DNA from: Adhaeribacter arboris
Lineage (GTDB): Bacteria; Bacteroidota; Bacteroidia; Cytophagales; Hymenobacteraceae
Direction of reading: 5' to 3'
Length of the DNA stretch: 64,000 nt
Assembly: GCF_003023845.1 (NCBI RefSeq)
Contig: NZ_PYFT01000001.1
Coordinates: 5,828,001 to 5,892,000 of the forward strand
The notes below the pieces were generated by a model. It was given only the letters and a program-made list of their open reading frames with translations. It was not told the origin of the DNA and searched no databases. This document shows, one piece after another, positions 16,799 through 26,460 of this stretch. Position 1 is the stretch's first letter. The number at the start of each line of letters is the position of its first letter. A program made the position numbers and the translations under genes.

Positions 16799-17245
16799 TT
16801 AGTCTTTCAGGAATAATCCTTTAGTAGCAGATTTGGTATTTTCATCCATTTCGTGAATTTGGCTTAATACCTCTACTACGGCCATTAAGCCGTTAAACAT
16901 GCGTTCCTCCGGCGTTTTAGACCAGGGTGCCCGTTCAAAGGCGTATTCTATCTGGGCCAGTTCCTGCCAGGAGTAGCCGGTAGCCGTAATTTGGGCTTTA
17001 GCTGCGCCGGTAAGGTTCCACGGCCGTCTTACCTGGGCAATCTCAAAGCTTACCGTTACAAAAACCTGCGGCCAGGCAACCTGTTGCCCCATCCATTTTA
17101 AGTTCCGGTCGTATTTTATTGCCATTTTGGCCGCGATAATATTGCCTACCGCGCAGGCGTGGCAATTGCCCTGCACCAATGAGTTGTTCAGGTAAGCGTT
17201 TACCAGTATCTTAACGGTTTCGTCAAAAAGCTCCTTGTTTTTCAT
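16799..17245 (-). CDS. Hypothetical protein, conserved-looking
   Basis: 148 residues, soluble, no signal peptide. The notable feature is GNCHACAVGN (residues ~26-35) with Cys-x-x-Cys in a helical context, followed by an aromatic-rich middle (WMGQQVAWPQVFVTV) and an acidic, helix-prone C-terminus. I do not recognise the family. It stands alone, with the convergent NRAMP gene on one side and divergent sequence on the other. The CxxC could bind metal or be redox-active; this is only a suggestion. Confidence 0.7.
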   Translation of the reverse strand: MKNKELFDETVKILVNAYLNNSLVQGNCHACAVGNIIAAKMAIKYDRNLKWMGQQVAWPQVFVTVSFEIAQVRRPWNLTGAAKAQITATGYSWQELAQIEYAFERAPWSKTPEERMFNGLMAVVEVLSQIHEMDENTKSATKGLFLKD

Positions 17246-17552
17246 ATTACATGTATCTTTATTGAAGCGGATTTTTTTGTATTCAAAGAAAATATTTGGT
17301 GCAGACAGCCATTTTTATTTTTTCGTTTTTGCGCTAAATAAGTTGCCGGAGTTGCCCGGAATTATTGGTTAAAATCAAGCAAAACAAGACTTTAAATGAC
17401 TTAAATTTTAAATTTTTTCTTAACGATGATAAAAGCGTAAGCAGTTTGTAAAGAAAGCGGATAAGCCCAGGTAATTTCAGGTATTTGTTTATCTTTCATC
17501 ACTCGTTCAGGCAAACTTTTAGATACGTTTTACTTTTTAAAAGCTTTTACCA
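17246..17552. other. Divergent intergenic region, 307 bp
   Basis: It lies between the starts of two divergent genes and should hold both promoters. I see AT-rich sequence without an unambiguous TAnnTTTG box or hairpin. Confidence 0.4.
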
Positions 17553-18050
17553 ATGAAATATTTCGCCGTTCTTTTATTTCTGATTGGGGCAACTGCTCCT
17601 CTGCGGGCACAAACAAAATCAAGCCCGGATGTAGCCGCCGATAAAAAAGCAGTAGAAGCGGCCGTTCAAACCTTATTTGATAGCATGCGGGCCAGTGATA
17701 CCACGCGGGCTCGCTCGGTAATGGCTCCTAATCTGCGCATTATTATTCTCTCGAAAAATCCGGAGGGAGTTACCGCCACCCGCGAAACCTCTGGCAAACA
17801 ATTTTTAGGCATGCTCGCGTCGCGGCCCGCCCAAACCCTCGACGAGCGTTCCTGGAACGGCCAGGTACAACTCGATGGCGACCTGGCTTCGTACTGGTGC
17901 GAGTACGCATTTTTTAACGCCGAAAAATTTAGCCATTGCGGTGTCGACGTGTTTCAGCTGTATCGTTCGCCCCAAGGCTGGAAAATTGTAAACCTAGCCT
18001 ACACCATGCGCCGCGAAAATTGCAATTTAAAAGCTATTCCGCCGAAGTAA
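17553..18050 (+). CDS. Exported NTF2-like (SnoaL/DUF4440) protein
   Basis: 165 residues with a cleavable signal peptide (MKYFAVLLFLIGATAPLRAQ). The mature part has the NTF2/SnoaL cone fold pattern: AAVQTLFDSMRASDTTRARSV helix, RIIILSKNP strand, DERSWNGQVQLDGDLASYWCEYAFF and a final HCGVDVFQLYRS...GWKIVNLAY. Such periplasmic proteins bind small ligands or have no known enzyme role. It is a single gene. Confidence 0.82.
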   Translation: MKYFAVLLFLIGATAPLRAQTKSSPDVAADKKAVEAAVQTLFDSMRASDTTRARSVMAPNLRIIILSKNPEGVTATRETSGKQFLGMLASRPAQTLDERSWNGQVQLDGDLASYWCEYAFFNAEKFSHCGVDVFQLYRSPQGWKIVNLAYTMRRENCNLKAIPPK

Positions 18051-18090
18051 GTAAGTGCTGGTAAATTGTAATACCTTCTGTTTTGCCGGA

Positions 18091-18333
18091 TTACGGCTGG
18101 TTCGCCCGGTCAGCGCCGTTGGTTTTAGCCCGCATTACCACGGCATTTCCCACTTTGCTTCCTAAATCAAGGCCAACAGTATTATCTGTCCGGAAATGAA
18201 TTCCACCTTTAAAACGCGGTTCCGCGCATTCCTGGGCTTTTTTCATAAAGTAAGCGGCATCATCCGGAAACAAATAAGCTAACACGGTGGCTACTGAATT
18301 ACTGGTGGTAGCATGGCCCAAAGGATAAATTTA
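18091..18333 (-). pseudogene. PAP2/vanadium haloperoxidase C-terminal fragment
   Basis: About 78 residues resembling the C-terminal third of the PAP2 superfamily: GHATTSNSVATVLAYLFPDD supplies the conserved G-H-A/T loop with the first catalytic His, and GGIHFRTDNTVGLDLG supplies the R/H...D/N pair region. The first phosphate-binding block (K-x6-R-P) and everything upstream are gone; an in-frame TAA lies just before the homology. A relic of a full-length phosphatase-like gene. Confidence 0.72.
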
Positions 18334-18438
18334 CTTTCTGGGGAAAACCGTTGGCGGGCAATTCTTTGCTTGCCCTTATCACCTACTATTAACCTGCCTT
18401 AGTTAAAACAAATTAATGTAAACGTAACATTGCCTTTT

Positions 18439-18446
18439 TATCTTTG
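18439..18446 (+). promoter_or_regulatory. Candidate Bacteroidota -7 box
   Basis: TATCTTTG fits the Bacteroidota -7 consensus TAnnTTTG and lies 16 bp before the ATG at 18462. No convincing -33 TTG is visible at the usual spacing, so this is a weak call. If used, it excludes the TTG at 18444 as the start. Confidence 0.35.
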
Positions 18447-18461
18447 GGAAAAGATAAGATT

Positions 18462-19313
18462 ATGAGTAACCGCCGACAATTTCTGGAAAAAACTATTAAG
18501 GGAGTAACGGGACTTACTTTACTACCTGCCGTAAACACCTTTGCGGAAAATTCTTCTGCTGGTTTATTTACTCAAAAAGGAAAGTTTAAACTTCGTTTTG
18601 CCGTTGCTTCGGATGGGCATTACGCACAGCCTAAAACGGAATCGGACGTGTTTTACGCGGATTTGATTAAATGGCTAACGAAAGACCACCAGCAAAACCA
18701 CCTGGATTTTGTAATTGTAAACGGCGATCTGGTGCATGACCGTCCGGATTTATTAAAAACAGTAAAAACAAAATACCTGGATACCTTACCTTGCTCTTTT
18801 TATGCCCTACCCGGTAACCACGACTTTGCCGATGCAGCTATATGGAAAAGTGTTTTTGGTTACGAAGATAATTACTCGTTTGAGAAGGGCGATATTGGTT
18901 TTGTCCTGGCGAATACCGCCACCCCAAAAGGCGAATATGTATGTCCAAATAATACTTTCCTGAAAAATGCCCTTGATGCTTTTAAAACCAAGAGCATTGT
19001 ATTTGTGGTGTTGCACATTGCTCCCCACCAATGGCTGCCGGAAGACGATAAAACATTTTTAAATTGTCCGGAAACCTTGCGCCTGTTGCACGCTTACCCC
19101 AATATTAAAGCAGTATTTCATGGCCACGACCATTCGTTGGATAATGTGCGGTATACGGATAAGCTGCCGCATTTTTTTGATTCGCACTTTGGCGGCAACT
19201 GGGGAACGGCTTATAAAGGGTACCGGATAGTAGAAATAAACCAAGCTAACCAGATTTATACGTATCAGGTTAATGCCAGTCAAAATCCTACGCTTAACGC
19301 AAATAAAATTTAA
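18462..19313 (+). CDS. Tat-exported calcineurin-like metallophosphoesterase
   Basis: 283 residues from ATG 18462. The N-terminus has a twin-arginine signal (NRRQFLEK followed by a hydrophobic stretch and AENS). The phosphoesterase metal blocks are visible in order: ASDGHY, VNGDLVHDRP, LPGNHDF, VVLHIAPH and FHGHDHS, matching the calcineurin superfamily D-x-H, GD, GNH, H, GHxH set. It probably hydrolyses a phosphomono- or diester in the periplasm. The in-frame TTG at 18444 overlaps the likely promoter. A monocistronic gene. Confidence 0.88.
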   Translation: MSNRRQFLEKTIKGVTGLTLLPAVNTFAENSSAGLFTQKGKFKLRFAVASDGHYAQPKTESDVFYADLIKWLTKDHQQNHLDFVIVNGDLVHDRPDLLKTVKTKYLDTLPCSFYALPGNHDFADAAIWKSVFGYEDNYSFEKGDIGFVLANTATPKGEYVCPNNTFLKNALDAFKTKSIVFVVLHIAPHQWLPEDDKTFLNCPETLRLLHAYPNIKAVFHGHDHSLDNVRYTDKLPHFFDSHFGGNWGTAYKGYRIVEINQANQIYTYQVNASQNPTLNANKI

Positions 19314-19464
19314 AAAACCGGCTGAAGGAAGAAAGTCTCTTTTAGGTATTTTTTTATAAAAGCCCGTAAGGAAATAAATTTAACGCACGGATAAATTACA
19401 GAGAAAGTGCTATTAATGCTGCAATGTAATAAAATATTTAACCTTCATTTCTAATTTATAATTT

Positions 19465-20313
19465 CTAATCGGACTGACTAGTATTTGGCACAAAAGCAAC
19501 AATGCGCAAAGGGCCACCACTACCCCCTTTGATCTTCATGGGCAAAGCAATTATTTGAGCCCCAATAACCGGCACTTTCTCTAAATTAGCTACGTTTTCG
19601 AAAGCCGGGATATCTTGCTGCATAAGGGTTATGTGGCTGCCATAGACTTGCGATTGCCCGTAATCTATACTCGCGGTATCAATTCCGATAGCTTTAATTC
19701 TGCGATTTTTTATTAACCAGGCAGCCGTTTCCGGTGCCAGACCGGGAAAACGCAATGCTTGCACCCCTGCTGTTCCCCGCTTTTCGGTTCCTAAATATTT
19801 TAAAGGATTCGGCCAGTATTGTCCATAGCCGGTTTGTAACAGCACCATACTGTTATCCGGAATTTGCCCGTGCTCCTTTTCCCAGTTCAAAATATCAGCC
19901 ACCCGCACCTGATAATCGCGGTTCTGGGCGGCCCGACCGCTTACATCAATCTTAATAGCAGGCCCGGTTAGCTGGTTTAACGAAAGCTGATCAACTGATT
20001 TTCGGTTCTGGGCAAAATGGATGGGCGCATCAAGGTGCGTGCCACCGTGTTCGGAAGCACAAAAATTATAAGCGGAATAATAATATCCTTTTTCCGTGAT
20101 ACCCGCCGAAACAGTATCTAGCCGGAAAGGTTCGGAAGTAGGCCAGGTAATTGTTTGAGCAGATAAATCGTAAGATAAGTCTATCCATTCGCCTTCAGGA
20201 AAACCCGACGGTCGGCGGCAACCTGTTAATAGTAAACTTGAGCAGGCAAGAAATAAAGTAATATTTTTTCGTAAGTGCGTGCCGGCAAGTGTAAGTGCTT
20301 GATTTTGTTTCAT
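19465..20313 (-). CDS. Cyclase-family (kynurenine formamidase-like) lipoprotein
   Basis: 282 residues. A lipoprotein signal with lipobox LLLTGC (Cys ~32) is followed by the cyclase fold (PF04199): WIDLSYDLSAQTITWP, the metal motif HGGTHLDAPIHF (H-x-G-T-H-x-D), LLQTGYGQYW, and IDTASIDYG. Family members include metal-dependent kynurenine formamidases. Because this one is an envelope lipoprotein far from kynU and kmo (about 18 and 21 kb away), a role in cytoplasmic tryptophan breakdown is doubtful. A single gene. Confidence 0.87.
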   Translation of the reverse strand: MKQNQALTLAGTHLRKNITLFLACSSLLLTGCRRPSGFPEGEWIDLSYDLSAQTITWPTSEPFRLDTVSAGITEKGYYYSAYNFCASEHGGTHLDAPIHFAQNRKSVDQLSLNQLTGPAIKIDVSGRAAQNRDYQVRVADILNWEKEHGQIPDNSMVLLQTGYGQYWPNPLKYLGTEKRGTAGVQALRFPGLAPETAAWLIKNRRIKAIGIDTASIDYGQSQVYGSHITLMQQDIPAFENVANLEKVPVIGAQIIALPMKIKGGSGGPLRIVAFVPNTSQSD

Positions 20314-20452
20314 ATAGTTCTATAGTAAACTATATAAAAATACGCATTTACTTATAACAGGCTCTATCTTTTAAGTTAAATTCTGCTTCTGAATAAAAAT
20401 GATTTATCAAAAAGAGTTAAGCGTACAAAAAAGAAATATTTTGAAATAAATA

Positions 20453-20737
20453 ATGGATTTTAAGGCTTTTTTTAGGAAAAATAAATGGAAAGAAGTGGCT
20501 TTATCCGGCCGGAATCAAATAAAAGAAATTTGCCAATCTCAAAGGCTTGATAAAAGAATTGTTTCCCGAAAAATTAGAGTTTATAAAAAAGGTAAAGACC
20601 CGGTCTGCCCCTGTTTCTGGTTAGGTTTTAAAAATTATTGCGGTAACCGCATAAAACGTAAGCCTTACCTATTTAATTTTAGACTTATTCATCTTGATTT
20701 TGCCGGTTTCAATGAGCAGTTGTTTTCTAATGGATAA
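20453..20737 (+). CDS. Hypothetical small protein with Cys cluster
   Basis: 94 residues, strongly basic. The middle reads DPVCPCFWLGFKNYCGN, whose CPC...C spacing loosely recalls a SEC-C zinc motif, though the usual Gly-Ser-Gly-Lys-Lys is missing. The C-terminal ~25 codons overlap a small opposite-strand ORF (20669-20821). I cannot place the family; it may be non-coding. Low confidence. Confidence 0.35.
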   Translation: MDFKAFFRKNKWKEVALSGRNQIKEICQSQRLDKRIVSRKIRVYKKGKDPVCPCFWLGFKNYCGNRIKRKPYLFNFRLIHLDFAGFNEQLFSNG

Positions 20738-20821
20738 AATATCTTTTACTAATACTCCTGTACTTACAATACCCGTAATACCTAGAGCTAAATGAAACAA
20801 AGGATTAAAGATAAATGGCAT
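20669..20821 (-). CDS. Possible 50-residue membrane protein
   Basis: An ATG at 20821 opens 50 codons: MPFIFNPLFHLALGITGIVS begins a hydrophobic helix of about 22 residues, followed by a charged amphipathic tail (KDILSIRKQLL, then Lys-rich end). The hydrophobic-helix-plus-basic-tail pattern is typical of small membrane proteins. It competes with the plus-strand ORF here; I slightly favour neither without conservation data. Confidence 0.35.
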   Translation of the reverse strand: MPFIFNPLFHLALGITGIVSTGVLVKDILSIRKQLLIETGKIKMNKSKIK

Positions 20822-21498
20822 GTTTTTGTTATAGGTTTAAAATTGCTGGGTTAATGCTTTGTCCGGGGTGAAAGTTTCCTCTCGGTTAATAAAATTTAAA
20901 ACTCCGCCCTACTTATATCTACTTCTAAATTAAATGCTATTTGTTTGACTTTCTGGTTACACTAAAATCCAAGAAATCTGTCCGTTGTATTTTTCTTTCC
21001 GGAAGCCTGATTTTCGTCTTTTTTAATTTGATATCTTACATCTAACTCCAAATCCTTTCTAAATATTGTCTGTAACCGGTTCAAAAAAGATAGCTACTAA
21101 TTTAATTTTCACTCCAAAAACAGGAAGAAGCTAGCGTAATGTAAGCCGGTAAGTAAAAGAGTAATACTAATTTTTAAAGGTGAACATTATTCTTTACTAA
21201 ATTTTTCAGGAAATAAAAAGCTAGGGTATGCGGTTGAAGAGTAACAAAGATAAATGCTCTAAATTCAGCTTGCTAGGTATTTAGGGTATTGAATTGCCCT
21301 TTAATCTTCGGGATAGTTTACAGAAGCCCGGTGTCTTATTACCGAATAAGTAATTAAATTTTATTTAGGACAGAGTATAATTATAGCGGGAGGCAAGGTA
21401 GAGATACGAATAATTAAATCTTCCGGAATGTTTTTCATTTTTTACATGTCTCTTAACCATTATTCTTGAGAAATATTAGCTGGTAAAATGCTTAGTTT
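20822..21498. other. Gene-free stretch, 677 bp
   Basis: AT-rich and with no coherent open frame on either strand. The right end must contain the promoter of the histidine-kinase gene at 21499, but I see no confident -7 box. Confidence 0.5.
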
Positions 21499-23496
21499 AT
21501 GAAAAAAGTTTTACTCTGTCTTTTACTTTTACCCGTACTTCTTCGGGCTCAATACAATCCGGATAGCTTATTAACCCTGCTAGGTAAAAGCCAAATTCCG
21601 GCCCAAACGGTAGACCTGCATTGTAAGCTAAGCAAGCAATACCAACTATCCGATATAAAAAAATCTAAAAAACATGCGGAGGCAGCAGTAAGATTAGCTA
21701 AACAATTTCATCTGAAAAGCGGGCAGGCAGAAGCTTTAACCTTGTTGGGGCATGCCAACCTGGTATTAGGAGAGTATGATCAAGCTTTAGATTGCCATTT
21801 TAATTCGCTAGACTTAGCTCTGCGGGCACAAGATACCTCCGTTATAATTGCTTCCTATACTTCTTTAGGAGTAATGTATCATAAAATTAGAGATGCGCAT
21901 AGAGCTTTTGCCTATTACGAAAAGGCCAGAAATTTAGCTTTAAAAACGAATGACTCGGTAGGCTTAAGTAAAGTTTACAATAATCTGGGTAATCTGTACG
22001 AAGACAAAAAAGAATACACCAAAGCCCTTCGCTATTTTTCTAAAGCGGCCGCCATGCAGCGGCAACTAAACCAAAGCCGTAGTCTGGCTATCAGTTTACA
22101 TAACATGGGGCATGTGCACGTTTATTTACCGCACCCGGAGCAGGGCCTACCTTATCTTTTCGAATCATTAAAGATTAATCAAACGCTTCATAATAAAATA
22201 CTTTTGTCAGGTACCTTGGGGAGTGCTGCTCAAATTTACCATTTGCTGGGTAACAAAGATAAAGCGCTGGAATATGCCCGTGAAAGTTATAGTTTGGCTC
22301 AGAAAACAGAATCGAGTAAAAAAATTAGAGATGCGGCGATACTATTGCAGAACTTTTATGCCAAACAGGGAAATTATAAGGAAGCTTATGAGTACCTGAA
22401 AACCGTTAATAAACAGGATAGCTTATTAAACCTGGAGCATCAAAAAATAAAAGCCGCTGAAATTACGGCGGAACAAGAAAAGCACATTCTGGAGTTGCAG
22501 CAGAAAAAGTCACTAGCCGAAAAGGAAAGCCAGGTGCTCAAAATTAAAAAACAACAGGCAACTCTGGGGTTTAGCGCCGCGATTATGTTCTTGTTATCGG
22601 TTCTTTTGTTGGTTGCCTTCCGGAGCCGGCAGCGCTTTAAAGCTTCTTCGGAGCAGTTAAGGGAAGCTAACCACCAGATGGTGGCGCAAAACAAAGAGAT
22701 TAAACAACAAAAAGCCACTTTATTTTCTCAGTCTCAAATCTTACAAAAACAGAATGCGCTGCTCGAAAGCCATAACGGCTTTAAAACCCGGGTTTTCTCC
22801 ATTATATCGCATGATTTACGGGCGCCTTTCGGTTCTATAAAAGGTATTTTAAATTTAATAAATACCCAGAACTTATCGCAGGAAGACCTTACGATGCTTT
22901 TTACGGTGCTCAGCAAAGAAATGGATCATTCCCTGGAAATGATGGAAAGTTTATTATTATGGTCTAAATCGCAGTTGTCTGGCTCTAATGTCGTACTAAA
23001 ATCCGTTTCGGTTCAGCCGGTAGTGGCCGACAACCTGCAACTACTAACCGCTAGTGCCGAGCAAAAAGGAATACTTTTAGTAAATGCTGTCCCAGAAAAT
23101 ACGTTCATCCATACCGATAAGGAACGGTTAAATTTTGTGATCCGGAATCTAATTCAGAATGCAATTAAGTTTACCTCTACGGGCGGACTGGTAAAAATTG
23201 AAGCCGAGGAACAAGAAAATCAGGTAAATATTTTAATTAGCGATACCGGTAAAGGAATTTCCGCAAAAAACTTATCCCGACTTTTTACCGAAGATAGATT
23301 TACCACTTTAGGCACTTTAAATGAAAAAGGATCGGGTTTAGGTTTAATGCTTTGTAAAGAATTAATGGAAAGTGTACAAGGTCGCATTCAGGTAGAAAGC
23401 CAGGAAGGCCAGGGCAGCACTTTTATAATTGTGCTGCCCAAAGCAAGTTCGATAGAGCCGTTATTAATTGAAACCGATAACCTGATTTTAAACTAA
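21499..23496 (+). CDS. TPR-containing sensor histidine kinase
   Basis: 665 residues: a signal peptide (MKKVLLCLLLLPVLLRAQ), about six tetratricopeptide repeats (residues ~40-300, e.g. YNNLGNLYEDKKEYTKALRYF), a coiled coil, one membrane helix (~356-374), a second coiled coil, HisKA with His438 (FSIISHDLRAPFG), and HATPase with NLIQNAIKFT, DTGKGI and GSGLGLMLCKELM. The TPR sensor is periplasmic. The architecture is very common in Bacteroidota; the partner regulator is not adjacent. The HATPase G1 box reads DTGKGI, within normal variation. Confidence 0.93.
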   Translation: MKKVLLCLLLLPVLLRAQYNPDSLLTLLGKSQIPAQTVDLHCKLSKQYQLSDIKKSKKHAEAAVRLAKQFHLKSGQAEALTLLGHANLVLGEYDQALDCHFNSLDLALRAQDTSVIIASYTSLGVMYHKIRDAHRAFAYYEKARNLALKTNDSVGLSKVYNNLGNLYEDKKEYTKALRYFSKAAAMQRQLNQSRSLAISLHNMGHVHVYLPHPEQGLPYLFESLKINQTLHNKILLSGTLGSAAQIYHLLGNKDKALEYARESYSLAQKTESSKKIRDAAILLQNFYAKQGNYKEAYEYLKTVNKQDSLLNLEHQKIKAAEITAEQEKHILELQQKKSLAEKESQVLKIKKQQATLGFSAAIMFLLSVLLLVAFRSRQRFKASSEQLREANHQMVAQNKEIKQQKATLFSQSQILQKQNALLESHNGFKTRVFSIISHDLRAPFGSIKGILNLINTQNLSQEDLTMLFTVLSKEMDHSLEMMESLLLWSKSQLSGSNVVLKSVSVQPVVADNLQLLTASAEQKGILLVNAVPENTFIHTDKERLNFVIRNLIQNAIKFTSTGGLVKIEAEEQENQVNILISDTGKGISAKNLSRLFTEDRFTTLGTLNEKGSGLGLMLCKELMESVQGRIQVESQEGQGSTFIIVLPKASSIEPLLIETDNLILN

Positions 23497-23702
23497 AGAA
23501 TTATTTTTCCGCAAGCACGAGCCGGTATACAAGCATTGGATTAAGCTTTACCCGTTTAGTTTACTCTGAAGAGAAATCAAATAGGGTGTGTTACCAAATT
23601 AGTTTTTAGAAAAAATCTTTAAGGGAGTAACAGGTGAAAGTATTTTGCCTTCATTTCTAATTCATAATGCATAATTTTTAATTGCTCGAAGCACTAATTC
23701 CA

Positions 23703-25004
23703 TTATTTTTTTACTTCTTTACCACTAATATACACCCCGGAAATCTTTCTTGCATTCTTTATATCCGCTAAGGGATTTGCCTCTAGAACTACAAAATCTG
23801 CCCAGTGACCGGGAATTAATGTGCCTAAATCTTTCAAACCCATGTATTCGGCGGCATTTTTGGTCGCCGACACAATAATCTGCATGGGCGTAAGGCCCGC
23901 CTTCGCCATCATTTCCATTTCCATGTGTTCAAAGTAACCCATGAACCGGGTAGATATCCCGCTATCCGTCCCAAAAACAATCGGAACTCCCTGGTCGCTT
24001 AAGGTTTTTAAATTAGCCGTAGCGGTGGGAAGTTGCTGTTTGTAAGCATTGGCGCTTTTACTATTCCGCATTTGCTGTTGGCGGTTAGGATCTTTTAAGG
24101 GTTGAATAATTTCACTATCGTATTCCCGGGTGAAAAAAGGATCGGAAAAGAATTCCGGGGTTTCTGCATAAACAAAAGTGGAGAGTTCGCGGGTAAGAGT
24201 AGGACAGTAACTTACTTTTCTCTTTTTCATAAGCTGAATAAATGCTTCATCCACCGGCTGGTCTCTCACGCTGTGGGCCAGCATATCCGATCCGGCCGCC
24301 AATAATTTTTTCGCATCAGCCAGGGAGTACATGTGCGTGGCAATTTTGTAGCCCAACTCATGCGATCGTTTAATTACTGCCCGGTAAATTTCTTCCGGCA
24401 TTTTAGGGGCTGTTCCCAATTGGTCATCTACCCGAATCTTCATAAAATCTACGCCCATCTGGTGGTTGCGATCGACTACGGCAATTGCTTCCTCGGGTGT
24501 TTTACCGGTTATTACTTCGCCGGCAATAAATAAACGGGCTCTTTGAGTAGAGATAGTGTCGTTCATAGCCCGAAGGGGTTCCGCTTCTTGCTGGTCGCCA
24601 CCCAGGCTAATTACGGTGGTAATGCCGTAGCGGGCATAAATGGATAAATTATCTATAATGTTCTGAGTGGAATAATGACCTGGGTCGATGCCTTTTACAT
24701 CGCCCACGTGGCCGTGCGCATTAATAAAGCCGGGAATAATAGTTTTGCCGGCAACATTCCGGATAGTAGTGTTTTTAGGAATGGTAGTTTTTTCTTTAGT
24801 TCCTATCGCCATTACCCGTCCATTTTTTAAGAGCAGCACTCCGTTTGGAATCGGCTTTTTCCCGCTACCGTCAATAATAGTAGCTCCCGTAAAAGCCGTG
24901 TACGTTTGCTGGGCAAAGACTTGGTCTTTACCCATTATTACAACCAGAGACAGGAAGAATAAAAACTTAAACCGGTTTACGAAATCAAATGCTTTTCTAG
25001 TCAT
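23703..25004 (-). CDS. Exported amidohydrolase-family protein
   Basis: 433 residues with a signal peptide (FLFFLSLVVIMGKDQVFAQ). It shows the amidohydrolase metal ligands: NAHGHVGD (H-x-H on strand 1), a Lys in VDFMKIRVD that may be carbamylated, KIATHMYS and MLAHSVRD (His), and VFGTDSG (Asp). The N- and C-terminal beta sandwich is intact (GKTIIPGFINAHG; GHWADFVVLEANPLADI). Relatives include imidazolonepropionase- and prolidase-like enzymes; the substrate is not predictable. Periplasmic, monocistronic. Confidence 0.88.
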   Translation of the reverse strand: MTRKAFDFVNRFKFLFFLSLVVIMGKDQVFAQQTYTAFTGATIIDGSGKKPIPNGVLLLKNGRVMAIGTKEKTTIPKNTTIRNVAGKTIIPGFINAHGHVGDVKGIDPGHYSTQNIIDNLSIYARYGITTVISLGGDQQEAEPLRAMNDTISTQRARLFIAGEVITGKTPEEAIAVVDRNHQMGVDFMKIRVDDQLGTAPKMPEEIYRAVIKRSHELGYKIATHMYSLADAKKLLAAGSDMLAHSVRDQPVDEAFIQLMKKRKVSYCPTLTRELSTFVYAETPEFFSDPFFTREYDSEIIQPLKDPNRQQQMRNSKSANAYKQQLPTATANLKTLSDQGVPIVFGTDSGISTRFMGYFEHMEMEMMAKAGLTPMQIIVSATKNAAEYMGLKDLGTLIPGHWADFVVLEANPLADIKNARKISGVYISGKEVKK

Positions 25005-25285
25005 CGGAGTAAAAGATCAAATTTCATTAGTATTAGTACTAAGCAAGATGCGGTATCATGTCCTATTGTCAAACATCTGCAAAAGGCCAATAACTAGCAA
25101 GTACTACTGAATCTAATTTCTCTGATTTTAAAGTTGTTGAGTTGAATAAATGCTACGGAGCAGTGCATTTTATTTGGACTCAAATACTTGTTTGTTGCCC
25201 GCTTAATTAGTTATTTATCAGGATTGTTTGCCCAGTGTTTAAATAATCTTTAGTTTCATAAAACAAAATCCCCACCCCACTCTGA

Positions 25286-26368
25286 ATGAGTACAAATTTA
25301 TATTCCGTAATAACGGCAACTGGAAAATACTTGCCGGCTAGAGTCATTCCCAACGAAGATTTTTACAATCAAATATTTTATGATTCTGTTGGAGAAAAGC
25401 TGACTAAAACAACCTCTGAAATTGTAGAAAAATTTGAACAGATAACAGATATAAAAGAAAGGAGGCACGTTTCCGATAACCAGGTAACCTCTGATATTGC
25501 CTTTCTGGCGGCACAAGATACTCTCCGTTCCTCTACAATAGATAAAGAGCAATTAGATTATATAATTGTAGCGCACAATTTTGGGGATGTAAAGGCCAAT
25601 AATAAAAGATCGGATTTTGTACCCAGCATTGCCGCGCGGGTAAAATTTAAATTAGGAATAAAAAACCCCTTTACCGTAGCTTATGATTTGCCTTTTGGTT
25701 GTGCCGGATGGTTACAAGGTTTAATTCAAGCGGATTATTTTCTAAAATCCGGCGATGCCAGAAAAATTATGGTAATTGGGGCAGAGGTTTTATCCCGAAT
25801 ATCCGACCCGCATGACCGGGACAGTATGTTATTTGCCGACGGTGCGGGAGCAGTGCTAGTGGAGGCGAAAGAAAGCGAAAATTCCGTGGGTATATTGGCG
25901 CACAATACCCGGTCGGATACCTTAGAGTTTGCGCATTTGTTACGCATGGATAAATCAAATAACCCAGAATACAATGGGCAAGAATTATTCTTAAAAATGG
26001 ATGGACGAAAACTCTATGAATATGCCTTGAAAACCGTTCCCCAAGCTATTCAGCAGTGCCTCGAAAAAGCAAAACTGCCCCTTCAGGCAGTTACGAAAGT
26101 ACTTATTCATCAGGCAAACGGCAAAATGGATGATGCTATTTTAAAACGGTTGTATGGTTTGTATTCTATCGCTGAAATACCCAAAAATGTTATGCCCATG
26201 ACTATTTCCTGGTTGGGGAATGCTTCTGTCGCGACCATTCCTACCTTGCTGGACCTTTTACTGAAAGGAGAATTAAAAAATCAGGGAGTAAAATCAGGTG
26301 ATATTATTGTGCTTGCTTCGGTAGGCGCTGGTATGAATATCAATTCAGTCGTTTATCGCATGCCTTAA
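25286..26368 (+). CDS. Ketoacyl-ACP synthase III (FabH-like)
   Basis: 360 residues of the thiolase fold. Catalytic Cys139 lies in LPFGCAGWLQG, His275 in VLIHQANGKM and Asn312 in SWLGNASVATIP: the full Cys-His-Asn set. The protein is somewhat longer than standard FabH (~330) and there is no neighbouring acpP or plsX, so it is probably a specialised KAS III homologue (secondary acyl product or branched starter) rather than the main fatty-acid initiator. The ATG at 25286 gives a natural start. A separate transcript from the following kinase. Confidence 0.88.
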   Translation: MSTNLYSVITATGKYLPARVIPNEDFYNQIFYDSVGEKLTKTTSEIVEKFEQITDIKERRHVSDNQVTSDIAFLAAQDTLRSSTIDKEQLDYIIVAHNFGDVKANNKRSDFVPSIAARVKFKLGIKNPFTVAYDLPFGCAGWLQGLIQADYFLKSGDARKIMVIGAEVLSRISDPHDRDSMLFADGAGAVLVEAKESENSVGILAHNTRSDTLEFAHLLRMDKSNNPEYNGQELFLKMDGRKLYEYALKTVPQAIQQCLEKAKLPLQAVTKVLIHQANGKMDDAILKRLYGLYSIAEIPKNVMPMTISWLGNASVATIPTLLDLLLKGELKNQGVKSGDIIVLASVGAGMNINSVVYRMP

Positions 26369-26460
26369 AGGTTGTTCCTCGGCTGCTAAACTATTAAAAA
26401 ATTAGTCTAATCTGCTGTTAATTTAAGGAAAATGCCAATATAATTTTATTATACCTTACC

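Noticed and set aside
18444-18461. Upstream TTG start for the phosphoesterase
   Set aside because: It overlaps the candidate -7 box and adds six residues before a standard Tat signal; the ATG at 18462 fits better.
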